DNA of 64,000 nt from Solicoccozyma terricola. Taxonomy: Eukaryota; Basidiomycota; Tremellomycetes; Filobasidiales; Piskurozymaceae. Each line of letters starts with the position of its first letter. Position 1 is the first letter of the stretch. Positions 10,888-27,800 of this stretch are shown piece after piece. The notes below the pieces were generated by a model. The model made no database searches. It was given only the letters and a program-made list of their open reading frames with translations, and was not told the origin of the DNA. The position numbers and the translations under genes are program-made. The stretch lies in contig BCLD01000010.1 of assembly GCA_001600875.1 (NCBI GenBank), positions 876,676 through 940,675 of the forward strand. The letters run 5' to 3'.

Positions 10888-13800
10888 ATGGAAGGTCTTA
10901 CCGCTGCGTCCAAGCTCCCAAAGCTGTTGGGAATCGAGAATTACTTCGAGTGGCGAACTGCGGCTGAAGATTCTTTGCTAGCGATAGGAGCTAGCCATGT
11001 CCTAACTCAGGATCCGCCACAGCTGCAAGAGACAGGGAAAGAAGACGTCAAGGGTAGTCTATATGTAGAAGAAGTCAGGCAACTGCGAGCCTGGCTGGAG
11101 AAGGATCAGAAAGCGAGGGGTATTATCAACCTAAGTCTCTCTAATGGAATTAGGATGAGCGTAGGTGATTGTTCCACGGCTAAAGAGCTGTGGAAGAACC
11201 TGGAGGTACTACACGATCTCGACAGTATCGAGTATCAAGCCGATGTGACTAGGGACCTAGTTAATCTACGATTTATTCCCGGCGACGACCCGAAGATCTT
11301 CCTAGAATCGTTCGCCACCCTGATGTTAAAGGCCAAAGCAGTAGGAATCGTCCTAACTGATGAAACGAGGAGTGGCTACTTCACCAATGCGTTACACTCT
11401 TCATATTCCCACGTCAAATCCGAGTGGCGTTCGTTGGAGACGTCAAAGCGTACGTACATGGCTCTAAGGTCGCTGTTCAACAAGATGATGGCGGAATTAG
11501 AGCGTGACAGGGAGAGGGACGGAATCCCTGCTCTCTTTATCAAAGGTCGTAAGACACCGGGTCATTCCATGAAGACAAACACAGCATCTAGCGCTACTAA
11601 CGCAGGTCCAAAGAAGACTATCAAGTGCTGGAACTGCGGAAAGGGAGGCCACTACGCTGGTGACTGTCGTTCTCCGAAAATAGGTAATGGAGACACCCAC
11701 AAGAGGCCTGCGGGCTCAAGCTTCAACAAGAAGGACAAGCGAGGGCACTCAAACAAGGATCAAGGTTCAATTCAAGACTCAAACGACTTGGCTGCATTCC
11801 TGGGCAATACGAGTATCAACACGTTAGCATATGTGAGCTCGCCAGTGGCATCCCCACGTGGAAGAAAATTTTCTCCTATGGGAAATACACGTGGCAGTGG
11901 CAACGCCAATCTCACCTTGAACGTCTCGAATATCTCAGACCTTGACGCTGTCGAAGAGGAGTGCACGTTCGATAGCAAGGTTAGCTGCGGCAGAGAGGAC
12001 ATCATGATGGCTCCAATCCCAATCAGCGATGTAGTTACCTCTGCAAGTCCATTATTTCATACGACCTCGATCAAGCGCGAACCCCATACAGGGACTATCA
12101 AGTGGATTCTGGACCTCGGCGCCACAGAACACATCGTGAACGATAGCAACTACCTGTCAGTAATCGACACCTCCCCCAAGGACAACTCTTTCGTCACCGT
12201 TGGAGGTACAGTGCAAGCAGCATCGAAGGGCTTTGTTAGAATGTTTGCTGATAAGAATCGTAACACGTTCCTGACTGTCGGGAACGTCTTCTGTCTCACG
12301 TCGTCACCTAGTAACCTCCTATCCCATGGGCTCCTGCTGAACAGGGGGTGGGATATCAAGGTAACTAAAGAAGGAGGATGGATGAGAAAGGGCCATGCAA
12401 ACATCCAGCTCCGTCGTTCTGGAAACGATGGACGCCTTAGGGAAATTGTCATGGAACTCGCCCCTTTTCCAACTATGGACTCTATGGCTCTGTTTACCAC
12501 ACAGTCCAACGATTCACTGCAAAACTGGCACCACAGACTTGGACACATGGGTATCAGCACGATAAAGTCGTTAGAAAAGAACGATATGTTGAAAATCAGC
12601 GATGGTCGGACCTCAAACTTCAAGATGGAAGACTGTGATACTTGCGCGGTATCCAAGGCTACGAGGCTGATGTTTGGTAATACGTCGATCAAGGCAACCA
12701 AGCCTCTGGAGATCATCCATTCAGACCTCGCTGGACCTTTGAAGCCGAGCTCAAATGGCTCAGTCTACTATATCACGCTCATCGATGACTTCACGGGGTA
12801 TGTCTACGTGAAAGGATTGGCCAATAAAACGTCAATGGAAGTCTATCAAAGCTTCAAGATCTACGAAGCTGGAATGGAGAGGGTATTTGGTGAACGCATC
12901 AAGATTCTTAGAACTGATGGTGGGACTGAATATCAAGGAATTCTAACAGGGTATCTAGCTCAACGAGGAATTATTCATCAAGTAACGACGCCTTACACGC
13001 CACAGCTCAACGGCGTTGCTGAGCGATGGAATCGTACGCTAAAGAATATGACAGCTGCTATGTTAATCGACGCAAAGATGGACACCTCATTCTGGGTGTA
13101 TGCTATCGAATTCAGCGCTCATATCTTGAACATGGGGATCGTAATCGATGGCAAATCTATATATGAGACATATTTCAAGCGACGGACTAATTTCGAGGAT
13201 ACACAAGCGTTTGGAGCGACCTGTTGGGTAAGGATACCTAACGAGACTCGACACAAGGATGACTTGACCAATCCGAAAGCACTCAAGTGTCGTCTGCTAG
13301 GACCAAACTTCATGGGGACTGGATATTTGCTACTAACGAGCGATGGAAAGACGGTCCGCAGTCGTGACGTGGCATTCAAACGCTCGGACCCACCAATCTC
13401 AACTACCCCATCTATCGAGCCACCTCAAGCTGAAATTAGCGATACACAGGTCGCTATCATAGATGAAGAGTCAACACTGGACGACGAGCCACCTGTGGAG
13501 GTCGACAACACCCCTGATGATCAAACGCAGGAGGTTACTGCTCCAGAGGGAGCTGTAAGCGATGCGATAATCAATAGATCCACTGAAATTGCACCACGAT
13601 TGGAAGTTCCTATCAGTCGCATTCCTCGACGCTCCCCTCGAAATACACCATTGGCGACGGCTTTTGCAGCAGTAAAGGTCTTCATGACAGGCAACAGCGA
13701 CGCTGTAGTCGACCCCATCACGTATAAGCAAGCAATCTACTCGCCGCAAGCCGCATCATGGAAAGACGCTATGGAACGTGAGTTGGTCTCAGTTGACGAT

Positions 13801-15255
13801 ACGGGCACCTGGAAGGAGGTAGTCACCCCACCAGGAAGGCGTCTCGTCGGCAGCAAGTGGGTATTCAAGACGAAACGGGATGCGAGCGGAAACATAGCGA
13901 AGTTTAAGGCAAGAATTGTCGCCCAAGGATTTAGTCAAATCGAAGGAATCGACTACGACGATACGTTCTCTCCAGTGGCTCGCCTTACATCCCTACGACT
14001 CCTACTCGCTATTACAGCTACCGAGGATCTTCAGCTTCACCAGATGGATGCTGACACGGCTTTCTTGAATGGTACACTCGACGAGGAGATCTACATGGCT
14101 TTCCCACCTGGATATATTCAAACTGACCCTAAATCGACAGGATTACGTCTGATTAAGTCACTCTATGGTTTGAAGCAGTCTCCAAGGGTGTGGTGGAAGC
14201 TCATCAGCACATACCTCGGCTCTATCGGCTTCGAGAAGGTCGATTCGGACTGGGGACTCTATTTTCGACCACGCGATAGAACATATTTGCTTCTATACGT
14301 CGACGACGTCTTAATCGCCTCCCCATCGATGGGACCAATCGAGGATGTCAAGCGCTCTCTCCAGGCTAAATGGAAATGGACTGATATGGGCGAAGCAGCG
14401 TACGTTCTAGGACTAAAGATGGAGAGGGATCGCCCCTCTAGATTAATTCGACTTAGTCAAGAAGCGTACATCGAACGAATCCTCGTACGATTTGGAATGC
14501 AAGATGCTCTTACGGTAGTCACCCCTTTGGAGGATTCCAAGCTGGAAGTCAGTGGATCGGAAGTCAACTACAGCCGTCAGAAGCTCTATTTATCTATCGT
14601 CGGATCGTTAATGTGGATCTCTCAGTCTCTACGACCTGACATCTCGTTCGCCGTAAGTCTTCTTAGTCGCTTTGGTGTCAATCCAACCGAGGAACATCTC
14701 AGGATATCCAAACGAGTACTACGATACCTCAAGGGAACGGCTGATAAGGGATTAACGCTTGGAAACTTCAGCATCCCATCAGTTAGCTCGTCTCTCGTAG
14801 GATTCTGTGACGCTGATTACGCGGGTGATGTGAACACTCGACGCTCTACCACTGGATATATCTTCAAGTACATGGGTTCTAGTATTTCTTGGGGATCGAT
14901 CCGTCAAGCTACCGTAGCGTTATCCACCTGCGAAGCTGAATATATGGCACTTGCTGAAGCATTAAAGGAGGGGATTTGGTTGATTCGAGTCCTGAAGGAT
15001 TTAGGAAAGGTAGAACGTCAGTTTACAGTCTTCTGCGACAACCAAGGCGCTATCGCTCTATCAGCGAACCCAGGGAAACACAGCAGGAGCAAACACATCG
15101 ATGTTAGGTACCACTTCATTCGTGAACGTGTGGACGATGGTCAAGTCGACATTCAACACGTCGGAACGCTCAATCAAGCTGCAGACATGCTCACCAAGGC
15201 TCTAAACAACACGAAGCATGCCCACAACTGCCAGTTGGTCGGTTTGAGGGATTAG
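10888..15255 (+). CDS. Copia gag-pol polyprotein, 1455 aa
   Basis: A single open frame encodes every protein of the element. In order: a capsid-like gag (about residues 1-240), a CCHC zinc knuckle CWNCGKGGHYAGDC (about 250), an aspartic protease with WILDLGATEHIVND (about 410), the integrase zinc part (WHHRLGHMG ... CDTCAVSK) and the integrase core starting HSDLAGPL and LRTDGGTEYQG. Next come the reverse transcriptase (KARIVAQGFSQ, QMDADTAFLNG, LYGLKQSP, LLYVDDVLIA) and RNase H (FCDADYAGD, STCEAEYMAL, CDNQGAIAL, KHIDVRYHF). The length and order are typical of Ty1/copia. There is no internal frameshift, so gag and pol share a frame as in many copia elements. The protease reads Asp-Leu-Gly where the family almost always has Asp-Ser/Thr-Gly. 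The start at 10888 is the first long-frame ATG after the primer site. Confidence 0.96.
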   Translation: MEGLTAASKLPKLLGIENYFEWRTAAEDSLLAIGASHVLTQDPPQLQETGKEDVKGSLYVEEVRQLRAWLEKDQKARGIINLSLSNGIRMSVGDCSTAKELWKNLEVLHDLDSIEYQADVTRDLVNLRFIPGDDPKIFLESFATLMLKAKAVGIVLTDETRSGYFTNALHSSYSHVKSEWRSLETSKRTYMALRSLFNKMMAELERDRERDGIPALFIKGRKTPGHSMKTNTASSATNAGPKKTIKCWNCGKGGHYAGDCRSPKIGNGDTHKRPAGSSFNKKDKRGHSNKDQGSIQDSNDLAAFLGNTSINTLAYVSSPVASPRGRKFSPMGNTRGSGNANLTLNVSNISDLDAVEEECTFDSKVSCGREDIMMAPIPISDVVTSASPLFHTTSIKREPHTGTIKWILDLGATEHIVNDSNYLSVIDTSPKDNSFVTVGGTVQAASKGFVRMFADKNRNTFLTVGNVFCLTSSPSNLLSHGLLLNRGWDIKVTKEGGWMRKGHANIQLRRSGNDGRLREIVMELAPFPTMDSMALFTTQSNDSLQNWHHRLGHMGISTIKSLEKNDMLKISDGRTSNFKMEDCDTCAVSKATRLMFGNTSIKATKPLEIIHSDLAGPLKPSSNGSVYYITLIDDFTGYVYVKGLANKTSMEVYQSFKIYEAGMERVFGERIKILRTDGGTEYQGILTGYLAQRGIIHQVTTPYTPQLNGVAERWNRTLKNMTAAMLIDAKMDTSFWVYAIEFSAHILNMGIVIDGKSIYETYFKRRTNFEDTQAFGATCWVRIPNETRHKDDLTNPKALKCRLLGPNFMGTGYLLLTSDGKTVRSRDVAFKRSDPPISTTPSIEPPQAEISDTQVAIIDEESTLDDEPPVEVDNTPDDQTQEVTAPEGAVSDAIINRSTEIAPRLEVPISRIPRRSPRNTPLATAFAAVKVFMTGNSDAVVDPITYKQAIYSPQAASWKDAMERELVSVDDTGTWKEVVTPPGRRLVGSKWVFKTKRDASGNIAKFKARIVAQGFSQIEGIDYDDTFSPVARLTSLRLLLAITATEDLQLHQMDADTAFLNGTLDEEIYMAFPPGYIQTDPKSTGLRLIKSLYGLKQSPRVWWKLISTYLGSIGFEKVDSDWGLYFRPRDRTYLLLYVDDVLIASPSMGPIEDVKRSLQAKWKWTDMGEAAYVLGLKMERDRPSRLIRLSQEAYIERILVRFGMQDALTVVTPLEDSKLEVSGSEVNYSRQKLYLSIVGSLMWISQSLRPDISFAVSLLSRFGVNPTEEHLRISKRVLRYLKGTADKGLTLGNFSIPSVSSSLVGFCDADYAGDVNTRRSTTGYIFKYMGSSISWGSIRQATVALSTCEAEYMALAEALKEGIWLIRVLKDLGKVERQFTVFCDNQGAIALSANPGKHSRSKHIDVRYHFIRERVDDGQVDIQHVGTLNQAADMLTKALNNTKHAHNCQLVGLRD

Positions 15256-15338
15256 AAGGAGGTTTAAAGGTGTGGAAGTCCAGTTATCGAACGGATAGAA
15301 GACGTCTATCGAATAGGAGAATAGGAGGATATCTCGCT

Positions 15339-15347
15339 GAGAGGGTG
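15339..15347 (+). other. Polypurine tract before the 3' LTR
   Basis: The purine-rich bases GAGAGGGTG directly precede the 3' LTR at the position where plus-strand priming occurs in LTR elements. The tract is short and has one T, so its exact limits are uncertain. Confidence 0.55.
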
Positions 15348-15612
15348 TGTTGAAAATCACGTGATTTCAGCTCGCCCCTCAAATTCTCATCTCCCGACAA
15401 TAGGCTCTTTTTGCCCTCTTTTCTCTTTGGCTTTAAGACATGTATAGCATCTGGAACAGGTCTCTGCACCTGTGGGACATGGTTCTGTCATTGTCCAAAC
15501 CAGTTGGCTCTCTCTTTTGTTCCTCTCAGTATATAGGTCTTTTCAGGGAATTCCCTCTCTTCGTTAGAAGGGCAGACAATTATTACATCTCATTTTACAC
15601 CTAATCGCAACA
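15348..15612 (+). repeat. 3' LTR of the copia element
   Basis: This is the second 265-bp copy, TGTTG...CAACA, read as identical to the 5' LTR. It is followed by the right copy of GGGAA (15613-15617) and then by the continuation of a G-rich purine tract that also flanks the element on the left. Confidence 0.96.
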
Positions 15613-16718
15613 GGGAAGGAGGGGGAGGGGGGAGGGTAGAGGGGTCACCAGGGTCGGGGCAGTCACCAGCGTAGGTAGACAGACGTCTCTTGACAAGGGC
15701 ATGGATTCCCTTCCGGACCAACCACACCCTGCCGAGAGCAAAACGGAGTGTTCGTAACTTGGGGTGGGGGGGGGGGCGGGGAGACTGAAACACCTTGGGA
15801 GTATTCTTTTTACCAAAACCACACCATCCATAAAACACTATCTATCGTGTATATTTCGAACTATCAGACGTAAAAACCCCACCTTTTTTAGTCGTGGAGT
15901 CGTGGGTCCCTCGAATAGCTTATAATTTTTCGCTGTTAGTCGTTTCGCATTTTTTCAAGCGTTTCCATTTTGGTCTTTTTTTCCCCCAAAAATTCCTTCT
16001 TCCACTGCCGTTGAACACATCTGTTCGTTGACATAGGAGACTCCTTTTTTTCGAATAAATGAGACACGACTTGACACTTGGTATAACACCTATAAAAGGT
16101 TTTTGTGGCCTTTTGTTCTGACTGTCATATCAGTACGACAACGACAATCCAAATAAGGGAAAGGTTATGGAGAACGTTTACCAGAATTTTTGCCGTTCTG
16201 ATTCGATTCGCGAGTGCCGGCGAATCTTTTAAGTAACATGTCACCTTCTAAATTCCCCCAAAACAAAAATGTCGTGGAACGCCGATGCTTTCTTTTTTAT
16301 TATTTTTATTCTCCAGTCCCAGATCTCCCGCATGAATACCCCGACGATCATTGGGAGGGGGGGACCAGAGAATGACACCTAGACGACGAGGTCCCCAGGC
16401 ATGGGCATAAGGACGTACAGGGAAATACCCGACATTACGTCGTGGCTGGTGGGAAATGGGACGAGGACTGGGAAAGGACATGGTGGTGAGAAGTGGGTGG
16501 AGGGGAGAGGGTGGGTGGAGGCGGTGTGGATATGGCTGGGCTACGGGATGGCTTTCCCTCCCTGTATAGACATGATAGGGATGACCACTGCCCACCCGTC
16601 CCTCGCCCATGTCCTCGCCCGGCTCAACCTCGGATGAATCGACCCACGCGCGTGTTTCCCGGCAAAACTCGCGCGATTTAAATTCCAACTAGGGCCAATT
16701 CCACCGAACAGGATGCTG

Positions 16719-16725
16719 TATAAAA
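16719..16725 (+). promoter_or_regulatory. TATA box of the GH1 gene
   Basis: TATAAAA lies 108 bp upstream of the start codon at 16833, with a CCAAT sequence (GGGCCAATTCC) about 25 bp further upstream. The spacing fits a regulated fungal promoter. Confidence 0.6.
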
Positions 16726-16773
16726 AGAGCCAGGGTCCAGGAAATTCGAGAGCAGGTGGTGTTTGTGATAGGT

Positions 16774-19792
<3,019 letters not shown>

Positions 19793-20070
19793 GCGGCGGT
19801 GTTGCAATTGGCAAAGGCTTGGTGCGCGGTGCGTCCATAGATGCAGACATGTATCAAGTATCCAGACGGACGTGTACATTGGGGTATATCAGCATAATCT
19901 CGATTTGTCTTCGTTACGGTCAGATCTTCGTTCCGTTTCCGGACTGTCTCTCAGTCTCACACTTTCCGAGAACCATCCAATTGTCCAAGGACCGAATAGC
20001 ACAGGGAGTGTTGTGTAGCTATTTGGACACTATCAGCTCTCGCATCCCCACGTATCATATGTCTCGACAC

Positions 20071-20673
20071 TCACGTCTTCCCAAGATCCGAAAGCGTATC
20101 CACTTCCTTGTTCAGCAACTGTCCACTTGACATCAGCCAGGTGTACACTCCGACTATCATAGGCGAAATCACAATTCCCGGGACTGTGATAAACAAGAAG
20201 CGGTGTTGTTTGAAAGCGTTGCCCTCGAGGAAGGTATAGAAGATGATTTGCAATATCAAGGCGAGAGCCATAAGGACGGCTGTTGCCACCGTGGCTTTCA
20301 ACGCCGAAGTCACGAGTTGCTGGTTGAATTCCGCTGGCAGCTGCATGGTGCCGTTTCTGGGTGGGGGAACTCAGACCTCATGACAACCGTCTTGCTGGTT
20401 TGCAACTCACGAGGGGAACGTCTGGATGTAATATCGTTGATGATCCGAGCTATTGACCCACCCTAGGGATGAGGCGTATCCGCCGTCGGGAAAGTCGGAA
20501 AGTCCTGTCATCGCAACTGCGAACAGGATGCCACAGCAGCAAACCCCTAGAATTATGGTCGGTATTCTGATTATCCTTCTCCAGCGTATTGCAGCCATCT
20601 TTCTGGCTGAGGATGTGAAGTCGATGGCTGCTTCATCGTACCTAGGGCTGGGGGAGGCTTGGTAATTTATCAT
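20071..20673 (-). CDS. Small three-pass membrane protein, 182 aa, unknown function
   Basis: The gene has two exons (20673-20411 and 20356-20071) joined across a 54-nt intron, totalling 549 nt. The start MINYQASPSP was chosen because the cytosolic-looking tail leads straight to a basic cluster before the first membrane segment; an upstream in-frame ATG at 20751 is possible. Hydrophobic segments are RIPTIILGVCCCGILFAVAM, ATAVLMALALILQIIFYTFL and FLFITVPGIVISPMIVGVYT. Between the first two lies a presumably luminal part with NGT, a possible N-glycosylation site. It ends LSDLGKT. I do not recognise the family. It is convergent with GH1 (278 bp) and in the same direction as the alpha-glucosidase, 298 bp downstream of that gene's stop. 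Confidence 0.72.
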
Positions 20674-20971
20674 GGACAGGTCGATACAGACCGGTTGAAG
20701 CTGGCAAAGGAGGGCATGTGAACGAGGAGCGTGAAACAAAGCAACCGACATGTTTCAGAACAATGCAACGTCTATAAAACCAAGTTGGCGTGTGAGCATT
20801 CAGACCCGTGCAAGACCAATGTATACGAAACACGGGATGAATATGTGGCAGATGCCTGGTGAGGGACACCTGCTAGAGAAGTACTGACGCACTAACGGCA
20901 CCGCAAAGGAAAGAGGGGCTGAACTTCGAAGTATGCAACCGTTCATGATTTCGCTTGCTACCCAATCCCAT

Positions 20972-24375
<3,404 letters not shown>

Positions 24376-24860
24376 CTTTGAGTGTTGGTGGGTGGTGGGG
24401 GGTGGGTGGATGTGTGGATGTGTGGTGGGTGGGTGGTTGTGGGATGAGTGAATAGCTGTTATACCCCCTACCGTCCCCCACCCATACCCATACACATACA
24501 TATCCATCCAATCTCTTGTTTCACCCTCCACTCTCCCGGGTTCATCCTCGCCGAACAATTCACCGAAGATCATGCACACGTGACACCGCGGCCGGGTGAT
24601 TCCCCGGGTGCGCGCGTGTGGGGCTCCAACACGTGATTAACCTTATTGATCTCGAATTGATCCCGCTCGGCTGGAAGGAAGCGATGGGATCTAGGAACAA
24701 AAGGGTCCGATAGATTGTTAGACAGGACAGGTTCATGTTTTTGAATGAAAGAGAATAGTAAGTAGCACTTGGGGGTCGGTTTGGTCGTTGGGAATTGGGG
24801 TTTGATGATGTTGAACACACACCCTGGACAACAGGGTTAAATTCCGGTGTTTATTTGAGG
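24376..24860. promoter_or_regulatory. Divergent promoter, alpha-glucosidase / ARO8-type gene
   Basis: There are 485 bp between two start codons. It holds tandem GGTGGGTGG/GTGGATGT repeats (about 24385-24435), a CACGTG E-box near 24632 (AACACGTGATTAACC), a second ACACGTGAC near 24575 and GC-rich sequence between them. No open frame with family resemblance was seen. Confidence 0.55.
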
Positions 24861-27800
24861 ATGTATTTCCCAAAACAACCAACTCCACCTCCTCCACATC
24901 GTCCTTCAACACCACCTTCAACATCTCCACCACCACCACCACCACCATGGCCATTACAAGAAGCCATCGATTTATCTCATCATATTAGTAAAGAAGCCAG
25001 AGCTAGATGTCCAAGTCCGTTGAAGGATATTTTGAGGTTTATGTATAGGGATGGAATGATGTGAGTGCGAGCGAAGCGAGCATTGACTCGCGAGCGAAGC
25101 GAGCATTCTCTCGCGAGCGTAGCGAGCATCAGCTTCTTCTGTCTTTGCGGAGCAGAGACTAGGCTTCCGTTTGGGAGCTCTTCCGCGAGCGTAGTGAGCA
25201 TTGACTCGCGAGCGAAGCGAGCATCGACTAGCCAGCGTAGCGAGCATTGACTTCTTCTGTCTTTGCGAAGCAAAGACTAGGCTCCTGTTAGGGAGCTCTT
25301 CCGCGAGCGTAGCGAGCATTCTCTTGCGAGCATGGCGAGCGTTCTTGTCTTCCGTCTTCATCAGCAAAGCAAGCACTCACTCGCGAGCGAAGCAGGGATT
25401 CTCTCCGTGTGTCTTCGCCAGCAAAGCAAGCAATCACTCGTGAGCGAAGCGAGCATCCTCTTCTTCTGTCTTTGCCGTGCAAAGATCATGCTCCCGTTTG
25501 GGAATCCTTCTTCTGCAAGCAAATTTAGCATACCTCACGATCAAAGCGAGCACGAGCATTCATTGCTTCTGTCTTTGCTCTTGCAAAGATCAGGGTAAGC
25601 TCTTCTTCCGCGAACAGTCACTCGCGAGCCAACCGAGGAACCACTTGCGAGTACAGCAAGCATTGATCTCCTCGCGATCATAGTGAGCATCGCTACTCTC
25701 CTCCGAGAGTAGAGCGAACGCTACTCTTTTTTTCTGCGAGTGTGGGGTTGGGGCTGGGGGTGGCATGTTGCCACGCTTTATCTGTTTTTATTCTTCTCTT
25801 TGGACAGCGAGCATGGGGCGCGCGCTTATGTTCGTATTGGTCGGTTGAATAACACAGATCTTTGGCTGGTGGTATGTACCGCGATTTCGAATTATCCAGG
25901 GTTTCTTTTCTTTTCCCCTCCGTGAGGGAAGGAGGAAGGGAAGTGAGGGAAGCGAGGACTTTTATTTCTTTGCGCAGTGATATTCACGTCTCCTGCGAGC
26001 GTCTTTGTTGGCATCGCCTCGCGGAGCCCAAGATCATGGGTTTCCCTTAGCGAACGGAGCATCGCAGCGAGGGCAGCGAGGGCATTTCTTTTCTTTGTGG
26101 GGGCGAAAATCACGGCGTTCTACGAACGTCTTCGCTGGCATTCCTTCGCGGAGCTCAAGATCCATGGTCTTCCACGCGAACGGAGCATCGCAGCGAGTGA
26201 AGCGAGGACTTGTCTCTTTGCGGAGGGAAATTCCATGGTCTTCTGCAAATCTCGTACTGTCATCTCTTCGCGGATCTCAAGAATATTGTCTAGCGCAAAC
26301 CAAGGTCATGGCCTTTCACCCGCAAGGCAAGCGTCGCAGCGAGGCCAGCGAGCACTTTTCTTCTTTGCGGGGCGAAAAGTATCGTATTCTACGAGCGAAC
26401 GGCGTCGCTGTTATCTCTTCGTGGATCCCAGAACCATGGCTCCACGAGCGTCGTACTGCCATCTCCTCGCGGAGGCCACCATCATGGTACTCTCCGAACG
26501 TCTTCGTTGTTGTCTCTTCGGGGACCCCCAAGACTGTCGTCTTGTAGAGCTCCAGATCATGGTCATCCACCCGCAAACCAACCATCGCCTTCCTCTGAGC
26601 GTATCGAAAGACCTCCCTTCAACATCCTACTGACCTCATCATTGCCCCCGCTTTTCCCCCACCAGGTCTTCCACACCCATCACTCTTTCCCTTCTCATCG
26701 ATCACAGCTCAAGTCTACCCATCCAACACATTTGTCGATCCGGTTTCCTGTCAACCGCCTGAAGACACACTAGCCATACATATTTCCAAGGTTGATTCAC
26801 CTACACCTACTGCTCCGTTGAACCTGACCACGTCGTTGCAATACGGTGCGTGTCGCTCGTATTCCAGATACCTTTGAATTTAATTCTCACTTGCCCCCCC
26901 CCCCCGTCGCGGCTCTTTCTTGCGTTGTTATTCCCCCCCCCCCCGCCCCTCCCTTCCCCCGTTCGAAAACATCACAGGAGCATGCAACGGTCTCACCCCT
27001 CTCCTCACATTCATCTCCGATCTAACCATCCGTACACTGTCCCCGGCCTACTCCAACCCCACCATCCTTCTCAACTCGGGATCCACAGACGGATGGTCCA
27101 AACTCTCCTCTTTACTCCTCGAATATGGTGATTCAATACTAGTAGAGGAACACACGTATCCTAGTGCTATGGCGTGTTGGATTCCGAAAGGAGTGACGGG
27201 AGTTCCTCTTGTCATGGATGGGGAAGGGATAACACCGGAGGGATTGAGAGAGGTGTTGAGTGGGTGGCAGAATAAATGGGGGGATAGGAAGAGACCGAGT
27301 GTGTGAGTGGGATGTGGGCGTTTAGCAAAACACAAATGAATTTTCGGACTTCTAACGTCTGAACCTGTTGGATTCCCGCGGGATACCCAGGCTATATACC
27401 GTGCCGGTCGGTCAGAATCCAACAGGTGCAACATCAGGTAGGGATCGTAAAAATCAAATCTATGAGATCTGCGTGGAATATGGTATGTTGTCCAAGCAAC
27501 CTACACCCCGAACATGTCTGCAACGACCCGCTGACCGCCACTGTCACCGCCACCGCCACCGCCACCGCCACCTTCGACACAGACATCGTCATCGTCGAAG
27601 ATGATCCTTATTACTACCTACAATACGATGAATATACACCTAATCGACCTGCTGCACCGTGTCAAAACTCCCAAGAATATCTGGATAAGCTCGTTCCTAG
27701 TTATTTGAGTATCGATAGGCAAGGAAGGGTTATTCGGTTGGAGACGTTTAGCAAGGTGCGTTCTCGGTGTATATCGTTGCGGTGGGGGTACGGTGGGGTT

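Larger units (their letters stand above)
10540..15612 (+). mobile_element. Complete Ty1/copia LTR retrotransposon, 5,073 bp
   Basis: The element has two 265-bp LTRs (10540-10804 and 15348-15612) that I read as identical, a primer-binding site right after the 5' LTR, one uninterrupted gag-pol frame, a purine-rich stretch before the 3' LTR and a GGGAA target duplication. The order protease, integrase, reverse transcriptase, RNase H marks it as Ty1/copia (Pseudoviridae type). Identical LTRs and an open frame mean a recent insertion, probably able to move, with a reservation about one protease residue (see the gag-pol entry). It lies between the biotin gene, which points away from it, and the GH1 gene. 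It carries no introns and its codon use is less C/G-biased at wobble positions than its neighbours, as expected for a mobile element. Confidence 0.96.

Noticed and set aside
16401..16637. 78-residue open frame before GH1
   Set aside because: It overlaps frames on the other strand and resembles no family; the region contains the GH1 promoter elements.
25977..26633. 218-residue open frame on the + strand
   Set aside because: It is made of intron repeat units and lies between exons that join to a conserved motif; repeats without stops create long chance frames.
25061..26665. CRISPR-like or satellite array
   Set aside because: The repeats are degenerate, variably spaced, lie within two introns of one gene and recur in neighbouring genes; there are no uniform spacers and the organism is a eukaryote.
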